This document shows, piece after piece, positions 56,438 through 64,000 of a DNA stretch of 64,000 bases (position 1 is the stretch's first letter; every line of letters begins with the position of its first letter). The notes below the pieces were generated by a model that was not told where the DNA came from, ran no database searches, and worked only from the letters and a program-made list of their open reading frames with translations. The translations under genes were made by a program, and so were the position numbers. This stretch comes from Pseudomonas gessardii (lineage in GTDB: Bacteria > Pseudomonadota > Gammaproteobacteria > Pseudomonadales > Pseudomonadaceae): positions 62,001 through 126,000 of the forward strand of contig NZ_MNPU01000014.1 in assembly GCF_001983165.1 (NCBI RefSeq). Reading direction: 5' to 3'.

Positions 56438-58162
56438 ATGAATAGATCTTCCGCGTTGCTCCTTGCCCTTGCCTTCCTCGGCGGCTGCCAGTCCATGGCC
56501 CCCGTATCGCCGCAGAGCCCTGCGCCGGTGGAAGACAGCACCCCCGCCCCTGAAAAACCCAAGGTTTATGCCTCGTTCAGCGAAGAAACGGTGTTCAGCC
56601 TGCTGAGCGCGGAGCTGGCCGGCCAGCGCAATCGTTTCGACATTGCCCTGGATAACTACGTGACCCAGGCCATCAACACCCAGGACCCGGGGATTTCCGA
56701 GCGGGCGTTTCGCATCGCCGAATACCTGGGCGCCGACCAGGCCGCCCTGGATACCGCGCTGATCTGGGCCAAAAATGCCCCGCAAGACCTGGAAGCCCAG
56801 CGCGCCGCGGCAATCCAGCTGGCCCGTGCCGGGCGCTACGACGACTCCATGGTCTACATGGAAAAAGTCTTGCAGGGCAAGGGCGACACCCATTTCGACT
56901 TCCTCGCCCTGTCGGCCGCCGACACCGACCAGGACACCCGCGATGGCCTGATGAAAAGCTTCGACCGCCTGCTGCAAAAGCACCCGAGCAATAGCCAGTT
57001 GGTCTTTGGCAAGGCACTGCTGCTGCAACAGGATGACGAACCGCAAGCCGCCCTCAAGCTGCTGGAGCAAAACCCGCCGGAAGAGGGTGAAGTCGCCCCG
57101 CTGCTGCTGCGCGCACGTCTGCTGCAAAGCCTCAACCGGGGCAAGGAAGCCTTGCCGCTGCTGCAAAAAAGCATCAAGAAGTACCCGGACGACAAGCGCC
57201 TGCGCCTGACCTACGCCCGCATGCTGGTGGAACAGGACCGCATGGAAGACGCCAAGCTGGAGTTCGCCAGCCTGGTCCAGCAATACCCGGACGATGACGA
57301 ATTGCGTTACTCCCTGGCGCTGGTCTGCCTGGAAGCCAAGGCCTGGGAAGAGGCCAAGGGCTACCTGGAAGACCTGATCGCCCGGGAAAGCCATGTCGAT
57401 TCGGCCCACTTGAACCTGGGGCGCATCGCCGAGGAACGGGATGACCCGCAAGGCGCGCTGATCGAATACGCCCAGGTCGGCCCCGGCAACGACTACCTGC
57501 CGGCGCAACTGCGCCAGGCCGATATCCTGATGAACAATGGCCGCACCGACGAAGCCGAAAAGCGCCTGGCCGCTGCCCGCGATGCCGAACCGGACTATGC
57601 CATCCAGCTGTATCTGATCCAGGCAGAAACCCTGTCGGCCAACAATCAGGGGGAGCGCGCCTGGAAAATCCTCGCCCAGGCCCTGCTGCAATACCCCGAC
57701 GACCTGAACCTGCTGTACACCCGCGCCATGCAGGCCGAAAAACGCAATGACCTGGCCCAGATGGAAAAAGACCTGCGCCTGATCATCAAGCGCGACCCGG
57801 ACAATGCCATGGCACTGAACGCCCTGGGCTACACCTTGTCAGACCGGACGACGCGCTATGCCGAGGCCAAGGCCCTGATCGAACAGGCGCACCAGCTCAA
57901 CCCGGAAGACCCGGCGGTGCTCGACAGCCTGGGCTGGGTGAATTACCGCCTGGGCAACCTCGATGAGGCCGAACGCCTGCTGCGCCAGGCCCTGGAGCGG
58001 TTCCCCGACCAGGAAGTGGCCGCGCACCTGGGCGAAGTGCTCTGGGCCAAAGGCAACCAGCGCGAAGCCCGACAAATCTGGGCCAAGTTCCTCAAGGAAC
58101 AACCCGACAGCCCTATCCTGCGCAGCACCATCAAGCGCCTGACCGGATCCGAGACTCTTTAA
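56438..58162 (+). CDS. TPR-repeat outer-membrane lipoprotein
   Basis: 574 residues. Lipoprotein signal with lipobox LGGC (Cys about 18), a short Pro-rich linker, then about ten tetratricopeptide repeats to the C-terminus. Probably a periplasmic scaffold. It directly precedes lolB in pseudomonads and is co-transcribed with it (4-base gap). Precise role unknown. Confidence 0.88.
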   Translation: MNRSSALLLALAFLGGCQSMAPVSPQSPAPVEDSTPAPEKPKVYASFSEETVFSLLSAELAGQRNRFDIALDNYVTQAINTQDPGISERAFRIAEYLGADQAALDTALIWAKNAPQDLEAQRAAAIQLARAGRYDDSMVYMEKVLQGKGDTHFDFLALSAADTDQDTRDGLMKSFDRLLQKHPSNSQLVFGKALLLQQDDEPQAALKLLEQNPPEEGEVAPLLLRARLLQSLNRGKEALPLLQKSIKKYPDDKRLRLTYARMLVEQDRMEDAKLEFASLVQQYPDDDELRYSLALVCLEAKAWEEAKGYLEDLIARESHVDSAHLNLGRIAEERDDPQGALIEYAQVGPGNDYLPAQLRQADILMNNGRTDEAEKRLAAARDAEPDYAIQLYLIQAETLSANNQGERAWKILAQALLQYPDDLNLLYTRAMQAEKRNDLAQMEKDLRLIIKRDPDNAMALNALGYTLSDRTTRYAEAKALIEQAHQLNPEDPAVLDSLGWVNYRLGNLDEAERLLRQALERFPDQEVAAHLGEVLWAKGNQREARQIWAKFLKEQPDSPILRSTIKRLTGSETL

Positions 58163-58166
58163 TTCT

Positions 58167-58784
58167 ATGTTTTTGCGCCACGCCATCGTTTTCAGCTTTA
58201 TCGCCCTGCTCGCCGGTTGTGCGGGCTTCGGTGCCCGTGAATCCGTCGAAGGCCAGGGCAACCCGGCACAGTGGCGCCAGCACAAGGATCAGCTCAGCAG
58301 CATTGATGGCTGGCAGATCGAGGGCAAGATCGGGGTTCGCGCACCGAAGGATTCGGGCAGCGGCACTTTGTTCTGGCTGCAACGCCAGGACTATTACGAT
58401 ATCCGCCTCTCTGGCCCCCTGGGCCGTGGCGCCGCACGCCTGACCGGCCGACCGGGGCAAGTGAGCCTCGAAGTGGCCAACCAGGGCCGCTATGAAGCGC
58501 CCTCGCCGGAGGCCTTGCTCGAAGAGCAGGTCGGCTGGAAGCTGCCGGTTTCCCATCTGGTCTGGTGGGTTCGCGGCCTGCCTGCGCCTGACAGCAAGAG
58601 CCGCCTGAGCCTCAATGGCGACAGTCGCCTGGCCACCCTGGAACAGGATGGCTGGCAGGTCGAGTACTTAAGCTATGTGGAACAAAGCGGCTACTGGCTG
58701 CCCGAGCGCATCAAGCTGCACGGCTCCAACCTTGATGTCACGCTGGTGATCAAGGACTGGCAACCACGCAAGCTGGGGCAATGA
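58167..58784 (+). CDS. lolB: Outer-membrane lipoprotein receptor LolB
   Basis: 205 residues with lipobox LAGC. An 11-strand half-barrel fold with [13 protein letters not shown], the conserved start. It receives lipoproteins from LolA and inserts them into the outer membrane. The stop is one base from the ispE start. Confidence 0.95.
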   Translation: MFLRHAIVFSFIALLAGCAGFGARESVEGQGNPAQWRQHKDQLSSIDGWQIEGKIGVRAPKDSGSGTLFWLQRQDYYDIRLSGPLGRGAARLTGRPGQVSLEVANQGRYEAPSPEALLEEQVGWKLPVSHLVWWVRGLPAPDSKSRLSLNGDSRLATLEQDGWQVEYLSYVEQSGYWLPERIKLHGSNLDVTLVIKDWQPRKLGQ

Positions 58785-58785
58785 C

Positions 58786-59634
58786 ATGCGCGAACGCCTG
58801 ACCCTGCCCTCCCCGGCCAAGCTCAATCTGATGCTGCACATCCTCGGCCGTCGTGCAGACGGCTACCACGAGTTGCAGACGCTGTTTCAATTTCTCGACT
58901 ACGGCGACGAGATGACCTTCGCCGTGCGCGACGATGGCGTGATCCAGCTGCACACCGAATTTGCCGATGTGCCCCACGACAGCAACCTGATCGTGAAGGC
59001 CGCCAAAAAACTTCAGCAGCAATCCGGCTGTACCCTGGGCATCGATATCTGGATCGATAAAATCCTGCCCATGGGCGGCGGTATCGGCGGTGGCAGCTCG
59101 AATGCCGCCACCACCCTGCTCGGTCTCAATCACTTGTGGCAGCTGGGCTGGGATGAAGATCGCCTGGCCGCACTGGGCCTGACCCTGGGCGCCGACGTCC
59201 CGGTTTTTGTGCGTGGACACGCCGCATTTGCTGAGGGTGTCGGGGAAAAACTCACCCCTGTAGAGCCCGAAGAGCCGTGGTATGTCGTGCTTGTCCCGCA
59301 AGTATCTGTAAGTACAGCAGAAATTTTTTCAGATCCGTTGTTGACACGTAACTCTTCTCCCATTAAAGTGCGCCCCGTTCCCAAGGGAAACAGTCGAAAT
59401 GACTGCTTACCGGTGGTAGCAAGGCGTTATCCAGATGTACGTAACGCATTGAATTTGTTAGGTAAATTTACCGAAGCAAAACTCACCGGAACTGGAAGTT
59501 GTGTGTTTGGGGGCTTCCCAAACAAAGCTGAAGCTGATAAAGTCTCGGCCCTTCTTACAGAGACCCTTACAGGGTTTGTAGCAAAGGGAAGCAACGTTTC
59601 GATGTTGCATCGCAAGCTGCAAAGTCTGCTCTAA
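58786..59634 (+). CDS. ispE: 4-diphosphocytidyl-2-C-methyl-D-erythritol kinase
   Basis: 282 residues, GHMP kinase. PAKLNLML substrate site and ATP loop [15 protein letters not shown] isoprenoid pathway. The first two thirds have high-GC codon use like the neighbours. From about base 59290 to the end the codons are distinctly AT-richer (many third-position A/T), although the protein family match is intact. Confidence 0.95.
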   Translation: MRERLTLPSPAKLNLMLHILGRRADGYHELQTLFQFLDYGDEMTFAVRDDGVIQLHTEFADVPHDSNLIVKAAKKLQQQSGCTLGIDIWIDKILPMGGGIGGGSSNAATTLLGLNHLWQLGWDEDRLAALGLTLGADVPVFVRGHAAFAEGVGEKLTPVEPEEPWYVVLVPQVSVSTAEIFSDPLLTRNSSPIKVRPVPKGNSRNDCLPVVARRYPDVRNALNLLGKFTEAKLTGTGSCVFGGFPNKAEADKVSALLTETLTGFVAKGSNVSMLHRKLQSLL

Positions 59635-59640
59635 AGGAAC

Positions 59641-59657
59641 CGAGTACTGGGTACTCG
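59641..59657. other. Hairpin upstream of tRNA-Gln
   Basis: CGAGTAC/GTACTCG with a TGG loop between ispE and the tRNA. No T-run follows, so it is possibly a processing or leader structure. Confidence 0.45.
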
Positions 59658-59670
59658 TTGCAACAGATAC

Positions 59671-59745
59671 AGGGGCGTCGCCAAGCGGTAAGGCAGCAGG
59701 TTTTGATCCTGCCATGCGTTGGTTCGAATCCAGCCGCCCCTGCCA
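59671..59745 (+). tRNA. tRNA-Gln (UUG)
   Basis: 75 bases including encoded CCA. Acceptor AGGGGCG/CGCCCCT, anticodon stem GCAGG/CCTGC with loop TTTTGAT (anticodon TTG at 59703-59705), T-loop GGTTCGAATCC. Placed between ispE and prs, as is usual in pseudomonads. Confidence 0.96.
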
Positions 59746-59790
59746 TTTTCTATACTCATCCAGGTTACCCTCAGCCTCTAGGTACTGCGC

Positions 59791-60732
59791 GTGTCCAAGA
59801 TGATGGTCTTTACGGGGAACGCTAACCCCGATCTGGCTCGGCGTGTTGTACGTCAGCTGCATATCCCTCTCGGTGACATCTCTGTCGGTAAGTTCTCCGA
59901 CGGCGAAATTACAGCCGAGATCAATGAAAATGTCCGCGGTAAAGATGTTTTCATTATTCAGCCGACTTGCGCTCCGACCAACGACAACCTGATGGAACTC
60001 GTCGTGATGGCTGATGCCTTCCGCCGCTCCTCAGCGACTCGAATCACAGCTGTAATCCCTTACTTTGGTTATGCCCGTCAGGATCGCCGTCCGCGTTCTG
60101 CACGTGTGGCGATCAGCGCGAAAGTCGTCGCTGACATGCTGACCGTGGTAGGTATCGACCGTGTTCTCACGGTTGACCTGCACGCTGACCAAATCCAGGG
60201 GTTCTTCGATATTCCGGTAGATAACATCTACGGCTCCCCCGTCCTGGTGGATGACATCGAAGACCAGCGCTTTGAAAACCTGATGATCGTGTCCCCGGAC
60301 ATTGGCGGCGTCGTGCGTGCACGGGCTGTTGCCAAATCCCTGGGCGTGGACCTCGGGATCATCGACAAACGCCGTGAGAAAGCCAATCACTCTGAAGTGA
60401 TGCATATCATCGGTGATGTCGAAGGGCGTACCTGTATTCTGGTCGATGACATGGTCGATACCGCCGGCACCCTGTGCCACGCGGCAAAAGCCTTGAAAGA
60501 GCACGGTGCGGCTAAAGTCTTCGCCTACTGCACACACCCTGTGCTGTCGGGCCGAGCGATCGAGAACATCGAGAACTCTGTGCTGGACGAACTGGTGGTG
60601 ACCAACACCATCCCGTTGTCCGCAGCTGCTCAAGCCTGTGCACGTATCCGTCAACTGGATATCGCACCGGTTGTTGCTGAGGCGGTTCGCCGTATCAGCA
60701 ATGAAGAATCGATCAGCGCGATGTTCCGCTAA
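59791..60732 (+). CDS. prs: Ribose-phosphate pyrophosphokinase
   Basis: 313 residues from a GTG start (protein [14 protein letters not shown]). PRPP-binding loop [11 protein letters not shown] and catalytic YARQDRRPR. It makes PRPP for nucleotide, His and Trp synthesis. A strong terminator follows. Confidence 0.97.
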   Translation: MSKMMVFTGNANPDLARRVVRQLHIPLGDISVGKFSDGEITAEINENVRGKDVFIIQPTCAPTNDNLMELVVMADAFRRSSATRITAVIPYFGYARQDRRPRSARVAISAKVVADMLTVVGIDRVLTVDLHADQIQGFFDIPVDNIYGSPVLVDDIEDQRFENLMIVSPDIGGVVRARAVAKSLGVDLGIIDKRREKANHSEVMHIIGDVEGRTCILVDDMVDTAGTLCHAAKALKEHGAAKVFAYCTHPVLSGRAIENIENSVLDELVVTNTIPLSAAAQACARIRQLDIAPVVAEAVRRISNEESISAMFR

Positions 60733-60768
60733 GGGTCACCCCTTGGCGGCATCAACCTGACGAAAAGC

Positions 60769-60805
60769 GCCCCGCCCCAGCACCCTGCTGGGGCGGGGCT
60801 TTTTT
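60769..60805 (+). terminator. Strong intrinsic terminator of prs
   Basis: 14-bp GC stem (60769-60782 / 60786-60799), CCC loop, six T. Confidence 0.93.
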
Positions 60806-60870
60806 GCCCATATCGCCTTTAGCGCTGGTCGCAAACGCTGGGGCGAATGTGGTTATTTTGGAGATACAAC

Positions 60871-61470
60871 ATGAACAACTTTACTTTGAATGCTGAACTG
60901 CGTTCCGACCTGGGGAAAGGTGCGAGCCGCCGCCTGCGTCGTCTCGCAAGCCTGGTTCCAGCTGTAGTCTACGGTGGCGAAAAAGCCCCTGAGTCCATCA
61001 GCATGCTGGCTAAAGAAATTGCCAAACTGCTGGAAAACGATGCGGCCTACAGCCACATCATCGAGCTGAACGTCGGTGGCAAAAAGCAAAACGTCATCAT
61101 CAAGGCCCTGCAACGTCACCCAGCTAAAGGCCACGTGCTGCACGCTGACTTCGTACGCGTCGTAGCGGGTCAGAAACTGACCGCTATCGTACCTGTGCAC
61201 TTTGTTGGTGAAGAAGCTCCGGTCAAGAAAGGCGGCGAAATCTCGCACCTTATCGCCGAGATCGAAGTGACCTGCCTGCCTAAAGACCTGCCTGAGTTCA
61301 TCGAAGTCGACCTGTCGGCCCTGGAAATCGGTGACATCGTTCACCTGTCCGACCTCAAGGCCCCTAAAGGCGTTGAGTTCGTTGCCCTGGCTCACGGTGA
61401 TGACAAGGCTGTTGCCAACGTTCACGCGCCACGTGTTGCTCCAGAAGCTGAAGAAGGCGCTGCAGAGTAA
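60871..61470 (+). CDS. rplY: 50S ribosomal protein L25 (CTC form)
   Basis: 199 residues. The N-terminal L25 domain binds 5S rRNA (about 1-92) and a C-terminal TL5-type extension follows. GGAG precedes the ATG of [11 protein letters not shown]; upstream in-frame codons are not conserved. Codon use is that of a highly expressed gene. Confidence 0.96.
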   Translation: MNNFTLNAELRSDLGKGASRRLRRLASLVPAVVYGGEKAPESISMLAKEIAKLLENDAAYSHIIELNVGGKKQNVIIKALQRHPAKGHVLHADFVRVVAGQKLTAIVPVHFVGEEAPVKKGGEISHLIAEIEVTCLPKDLPEFIEVDLSALEIGDIVHLSDLKAPKGVEFVALAHGDDKAVANVHAPRVAPEAEEGAAE

Positions 61471-61563
61471 TTCACTCTGTAATGCCGGAGCTTGAGGAAA
61501 CATCGCGGACCGAAACGTAGCGAGAAAGCGGGCGATAACGCGAAGTTTATCTCTGGATAAGTG

Positions 61564-61607
61564 AGCTCCTGTCGTCCACTTTCGCCGCAATGAGGTTGCG
61601 GCGATGT
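61564..61607. other. Hairpin in the rplY-pth intergenic region
   Basis: CGCCGCAA/TTGCGGCG with TGAGG as loop (61583-61603) in the 168-base gap. No T-run follows. It may be a leader or processing element for pth. Confidence 0.4.
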
Positions 61608-61638
61608 TATCCACAACTCCAAAGGAAGGGCCCCTGTC

Positions 61639-62223
61639 GTGACTGCCATTAAACTGATCGTTGGCCTGGGAAATCCAGGCGCCGAATACGAACAGACCCG
61701 GCATAACGCGGGGGCCCTTTTTGTTGAGCGTATCGCCCACGCCCAAGGCATCAACCTGGTGGCCGATCGCAAATATTTTGGCCTGACCGGACGCTTCTCG
61801 CATCAGGGTCAGGATGTTCGTCTGCTGATTCCCACCACCTACATGAACCGCAGCGGCCAGGCTGTCGCGGCGCTTGCGGGCTTCTTCCGGATCAAACCCG
61901 AGGAAATCCTGGTGGCCCATGACGAACTGGACCTGCCACCCGGCGTTGCCAAGCTCAAGCAAGGCGGCGGCCACGGCGGTCATAATGGCCTGCGCGACAT
62001 CATCGCGCAGTTGGGCAATCAGAATACGTTCTACCGCCTGCGGCTCGGCATTGGCCACCCAGGCGTTGCCAGTATGGTTTCTAATTTCGTCCTGGGTCGT
62101 GCGCCACGCGCCGAACAGGAAAAACTCAATGCCAGCATCGATTTTGCCCTCGGCGTGCTGCCGGATATCTTCGCCGGTGAATGGAACCGTGCGATGAAAA
62201 ACCTGCACAGCCAGAAGGCCTGA
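61639..62223 (+). CDS. pth: Peptidyl-tRNA hydrolase
   Basis: 194 residues from GTG (AAGGAAGGG upstream). IVGLGNPG, catalytic His in RHNAGA, and [11 protein letters not shown]. It recycles dropped-off peptidyl-tRNA. It is 22 bases before ychF. Confidence 0.96.
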   Translation: MTAIKLIVGLGNPGAEYEQTRHNAGALFVERIAHAQGINLVADRKYFGLTGRFSHQGQDVRLLIPTTYMNRSGQAVAALAGFFRIKPEEILVAHDELDLPPGVAKLKQGGGHGGHNGLRDIIAQLGNQNTFYRLRLGIGHPGVASMVSNFVLGRAPRAEQEKLNASIDFALGVLPDIFAGEWNRAMKNLHSQKA

Positions 62224-62245
62224 CTCTTATCCGAGGGGAAACACC

Positions 62246-63346
62246 ATGGGATTCAATTGCGGCATCGTCGGCCTACCTAACGTCGGCAAGTCCACCCTGT
62301 TCAACGCCCTGACCAAGTCCGGTATTGCGGCGGAGAACTTCCCCTTCTGCACCATCGAACCCAACACCGGTATCGTGCCAATGCCCGATCCGCGTCTGGA
62401 GGCCCTGGCGGCCATCGTCAATCCCAAGCGCATCCTGCCGACCACCATGGAGTTCGTCGACATCGCAGGCCTGGTAGCCGGTGCGTCGAAAGGTGAAGGC
62501 CTAGGCAACAAGTTCCTCGCCAACATCCGCGAGACCGATGCCATCGCCCACGTGGTCCGCTGCTTTGAAGACGAGAACGTGATCCACGTATCCAACAGCG
62601 TCGACCCGAAACGCGATATCGAGATCATCGACCTGGAACTGATCTTCGCCGACCTCGACAGCTGCGAGAAGCAGTTGCAAAAGGTTACGCGTAACGCCAA
62701 GGGCGGCGACAAGGACGCAGTGGTGCAGAAGGCCCTGCTGGAGCAGTTGATCGCCCACTTCACCCTGGGCAAGCCTGCACGCAGCCTGATGAAGAGCATG
62801 AGCGTCGATGAAAAGGCCGTGATCAAGGGCTTCCACCTGCTGACCACCAAGCCTGTGATGTACATCGCCAACGTGGCCGAAGACGGTTTCGAGAACAACC
62901 CGCTGCTCGACGTGGTCATGGCCATTGCCGAAGAAGAAGGCGCCATGGTTGTACCGGTGTGCAACAAGATCGAAGCGGAAATCGCCGAGCTGGAAGACGG
63001 CGAAGAGAAAGACATGTTCCTTGAGGCCCTGGGCCTGGAAGAGCCTGGCCTGAACCGCGTGATCCGTGCGGGCTACGAAATGTTGCATCTACAAACCTAC
63101 TTCACTGCCGGCGTTGAAGAAGTGCGTGCCTGGACGGTCAAGGTCGGCGCCACCGCGCCACAGGCTGCCGGCGTGATCCATACCGACTTCGAAAAAGGCT
63201 TTATCCGCGCTGAAGTGATCGCCTACAACGACTTTATCCAGTTCAAGGGTGAAGCCGGGGCCAAGGAAGCCGGTAAGTGGCGCCTGGAAGGCAAGGAATA
63301 TATCGTCAAGGATGGCGATGTGATGCACTTCCGCTTCAACGTGTAA
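62246..63346 (+). CDS. ychF: Redox-regulated ATPase YchF
   Basis: 366 residues, OBG-family P-loop protein. [15 protein letters not shown] as G1, DIAGL as G3, NKIEAE replacing the GTP-specific NKxD (hence ATP preference), and a C-terminal TGS domain. Associated with ribosomes. A terminator follows and marks the end of the GC-rich core segment. Confidence 0.96.
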   Translation: MGFNCGIVGLPNVGKSTLFNALTKSGIAAENFPFCTIEPNTGIVPMPDPRLEALAAIVNPKRILPTTMEFVDIAGLVAGASKGEGLGNKFLANIRETDAIAHVVRCFEDENVIHVSNSVDPKRDIEIIDLELIFADLDSCEKQLQKVTRNAKGGDKDAVVQKALLEQLIAHFTLGKPARSLMKSMSVDEKAVIKGFHLLTTKPVMYIANVAEDGFENNPLLDVVMAIAEEEGAMVVPVCNKIEAEIAELEDGEEKDMFLEALGLEEPGLNRVIRAGYEMLHLQTYFTAGVEEVRAWTVKVGATAPQAAGVIHTDFEKGFIRAEVIAYNDFIQFKGEAGAKEAGKWRLEGKEYIVKDGDVMHFRFNV

Positions 63347-63374
63347 GCTGCCTGTACGGCCCAAGCGGTAGAAC

Positions 63375-63404
63375 AAAAAGCCGATGCTCTGCATCGGCTT
63401 TTTT
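63375..63404. terminator. Terminator downstream of ychF
   Basis: AAAAAGCCGATGC...GCATCGGCTTTTTT, 9-bp stem, A-run and T-run. Confidence 0.9.
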
Positions 63405-63746
63405 GTGGGCGATGATTATTGACGAAGCACAGGCAGCCCAATGAAACAAAAACTCATATAACTGCTGCACAACATCAAATACTATTGGCCACCCGTTCCC
63501 CCCAGAAAAAACCAGAAAATAAAAACAACATTATCTTTAGGATTATTCCCATCAACAACAAGACTATCTGCCCGATCAAATACACCCTTACCACTTGACC
63601 GCCTACACTTATATTTTTCACGCTTTACAGTCACCATTTCTTACTTCCATACACGATGACAACTCTCACTATTTACTATCTACTTACTGATAACGACACC
63701 TTGGATTCACAATAATGAAACGGCGTAACAATGGAGCCACAACAAT
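63405..63746. other. AT-rich intergenic region without a recognisable gene
   Basis: About 340 bases with conspicuously lower GC than everything to the left. I see no convincing ORF, Hrp box or REP. It is likely the left flank of an acquired type III secretion locus and holds the leader of the activator gene at 63747. GGAG (63733-63736) is that gene's ribosome site. Confidence 0.6.
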
Positions 63747-64000
63747 ATGTCGAGCGCCTTTGAAACAGACATAGGGCTTATTGAGTGCCCGGTTATCGAG
63801 AATACTATTCATAACACGGCAACAAAAAATGTCGACATTTTATTACTAGGCGAGACGGGCACCGGAAAAGATACCTTGGCGCAACGTGTTCATCACTTAT
63901 CCAATCGAAAAGGAAAATTCGTCCCCATCAACTGTGCCGCGATCCCGGAAACGCTAGCAGAGAGCCAACTGTTCGGCGTCAACAGTGGGGCCTATACCGG
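63747..64000 (+). CDS. HrpR/HrpS-type sigma54 activator (3' end cut by window)
   Basis: 84 residues are visible. An AAA+ domain starts almost at the N-terminus with no receiver domain, as in HrpR/HrpS/RspR. Walker A is GETGTGKD, followed by INCAAIPETLAESQLFG and the sigma54-contact loop GAYTG, where the common Phe is Tyr. HrpR and HrpS drive the sigma54 promoter of hrpL, whose product reads Hrp boxes. It therefore predicts a type III secretion locus to the right and links to the Hrp-like boxes at 26-33 kb. Which of hrpR or hrpS it is cannot be told. Confidence 0.8.
   Translation, partial: MSSAFETDIGLIECPVIENTIHNTATKNVDILLLGETGTGKDTLAQRVHHLSNRKGKFVPINCAAIPETLAESQLFGVNSGAYT

Noticed and set aside
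56375..57691. Open frame antisense to the TPR lipoprotein
   Set aside because: No ribosome site or recognisable domain. The opposite strand has a clear lipobox and TPRs.
63731..63746. ATG at 63731 as start of the HrpR/S-like gene
   Set aside because: It is out of frame with the AAA+ domain. The ATG at 63747 is in frame with GGAG upstream.

Overview
This 64 kb window reads as a core-chromosome segment of a fluorescens-group Pseudomonas. The evidence is the GC-rich coding, the gene order (hemA-prfA-prmC-moeB-murI; lolB-ispE-tRNA-Gln-prs-rplY-pth-ychF; hemH next to a photolyase cluster), the repeated REP/REPIN palindromes of the GTGGGAGCTGGCTTGCC type, and families such as HopJ, AlgW and short LOV proteins that are typical of the genus. 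Most of it is ordinary housekeeping and catabolism. A few small accessory genes and regulatory sites stand out.

Layout. 1-5.2 kb: homogentisate catabolism (MFS transporter, maiA, fahA, hmgA) with a divergent IclR regulator. 5.3-14.6 kb: a MalT-like LuxR regulator, a DUF1329/DUF1302 envelope pair and a short catabolic run (SDR, alpha/beta hydrolase, class II aldolase). 14.8-17.3 kb: LrgAB-like membrane pair, divergent LysR, MioC-like flavodoxin. 17.3-22.1 kb: short LOV photoreceptor, PilZ-like protein, class II LitR-type MerR regulator, and folM/folX with small companions. 22.2-26.5 kb: trxB, cysZ, di-haem peroxidase, and a GT4 glycosyltransferase behind a Pho box. 26.6-34.3 kb: xenobiotic/alkene reductase, glutathione peroxidase, slyD, pta and an acyltransferase, interspersed with three unrecognised genes that each have a Hrp-box-like promoter. 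34.4-39.5 kb: cysNC-cysD, Nif3-like, algW. 39.5-42.4 kb: TonB receptor plus DUF4198 protein behind a Zur-like box. 42.6-50.7 kb: hemH, a sulA-like epimerase, and a photolyase (phr) cluster with a second LitR-type regulator and two decayed genes. 50.9-63.3 kb: pagL and the housekeeping blocks. 63.3-64 kb: an abruptly AT-rich stretch and the start of a HrpR/HrpS-type sigma54 activator, probably the edge of a type III secretion locus.

Two themes link distant genes. (1) A candidate Hrp regulon: GGAACC-N15-CCACCCA (28385), GGAACC-N16-CCATACA (26537) and GCAACT-N16-CCACTCA (33399) precede three Cys-poor or Cys-free unknown proteins, one built of RTX-like Gly-Asp repeats, and the HrpR/S-like gene lies at the right edge. 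These are candidate type III substrates. (2) A candidate light-response network: the LOV protein, two MerR/LitR proteins lacking the cobalamin-binding His motif, folM/folX, and phr with its neighbours. The phr-side promoters carry pairs of TGTACA-like boxes at 18-bp spacing. The part of this operon downstream of phr has been eroded by deletions. All regulatory assignments are motif readings and are untested.
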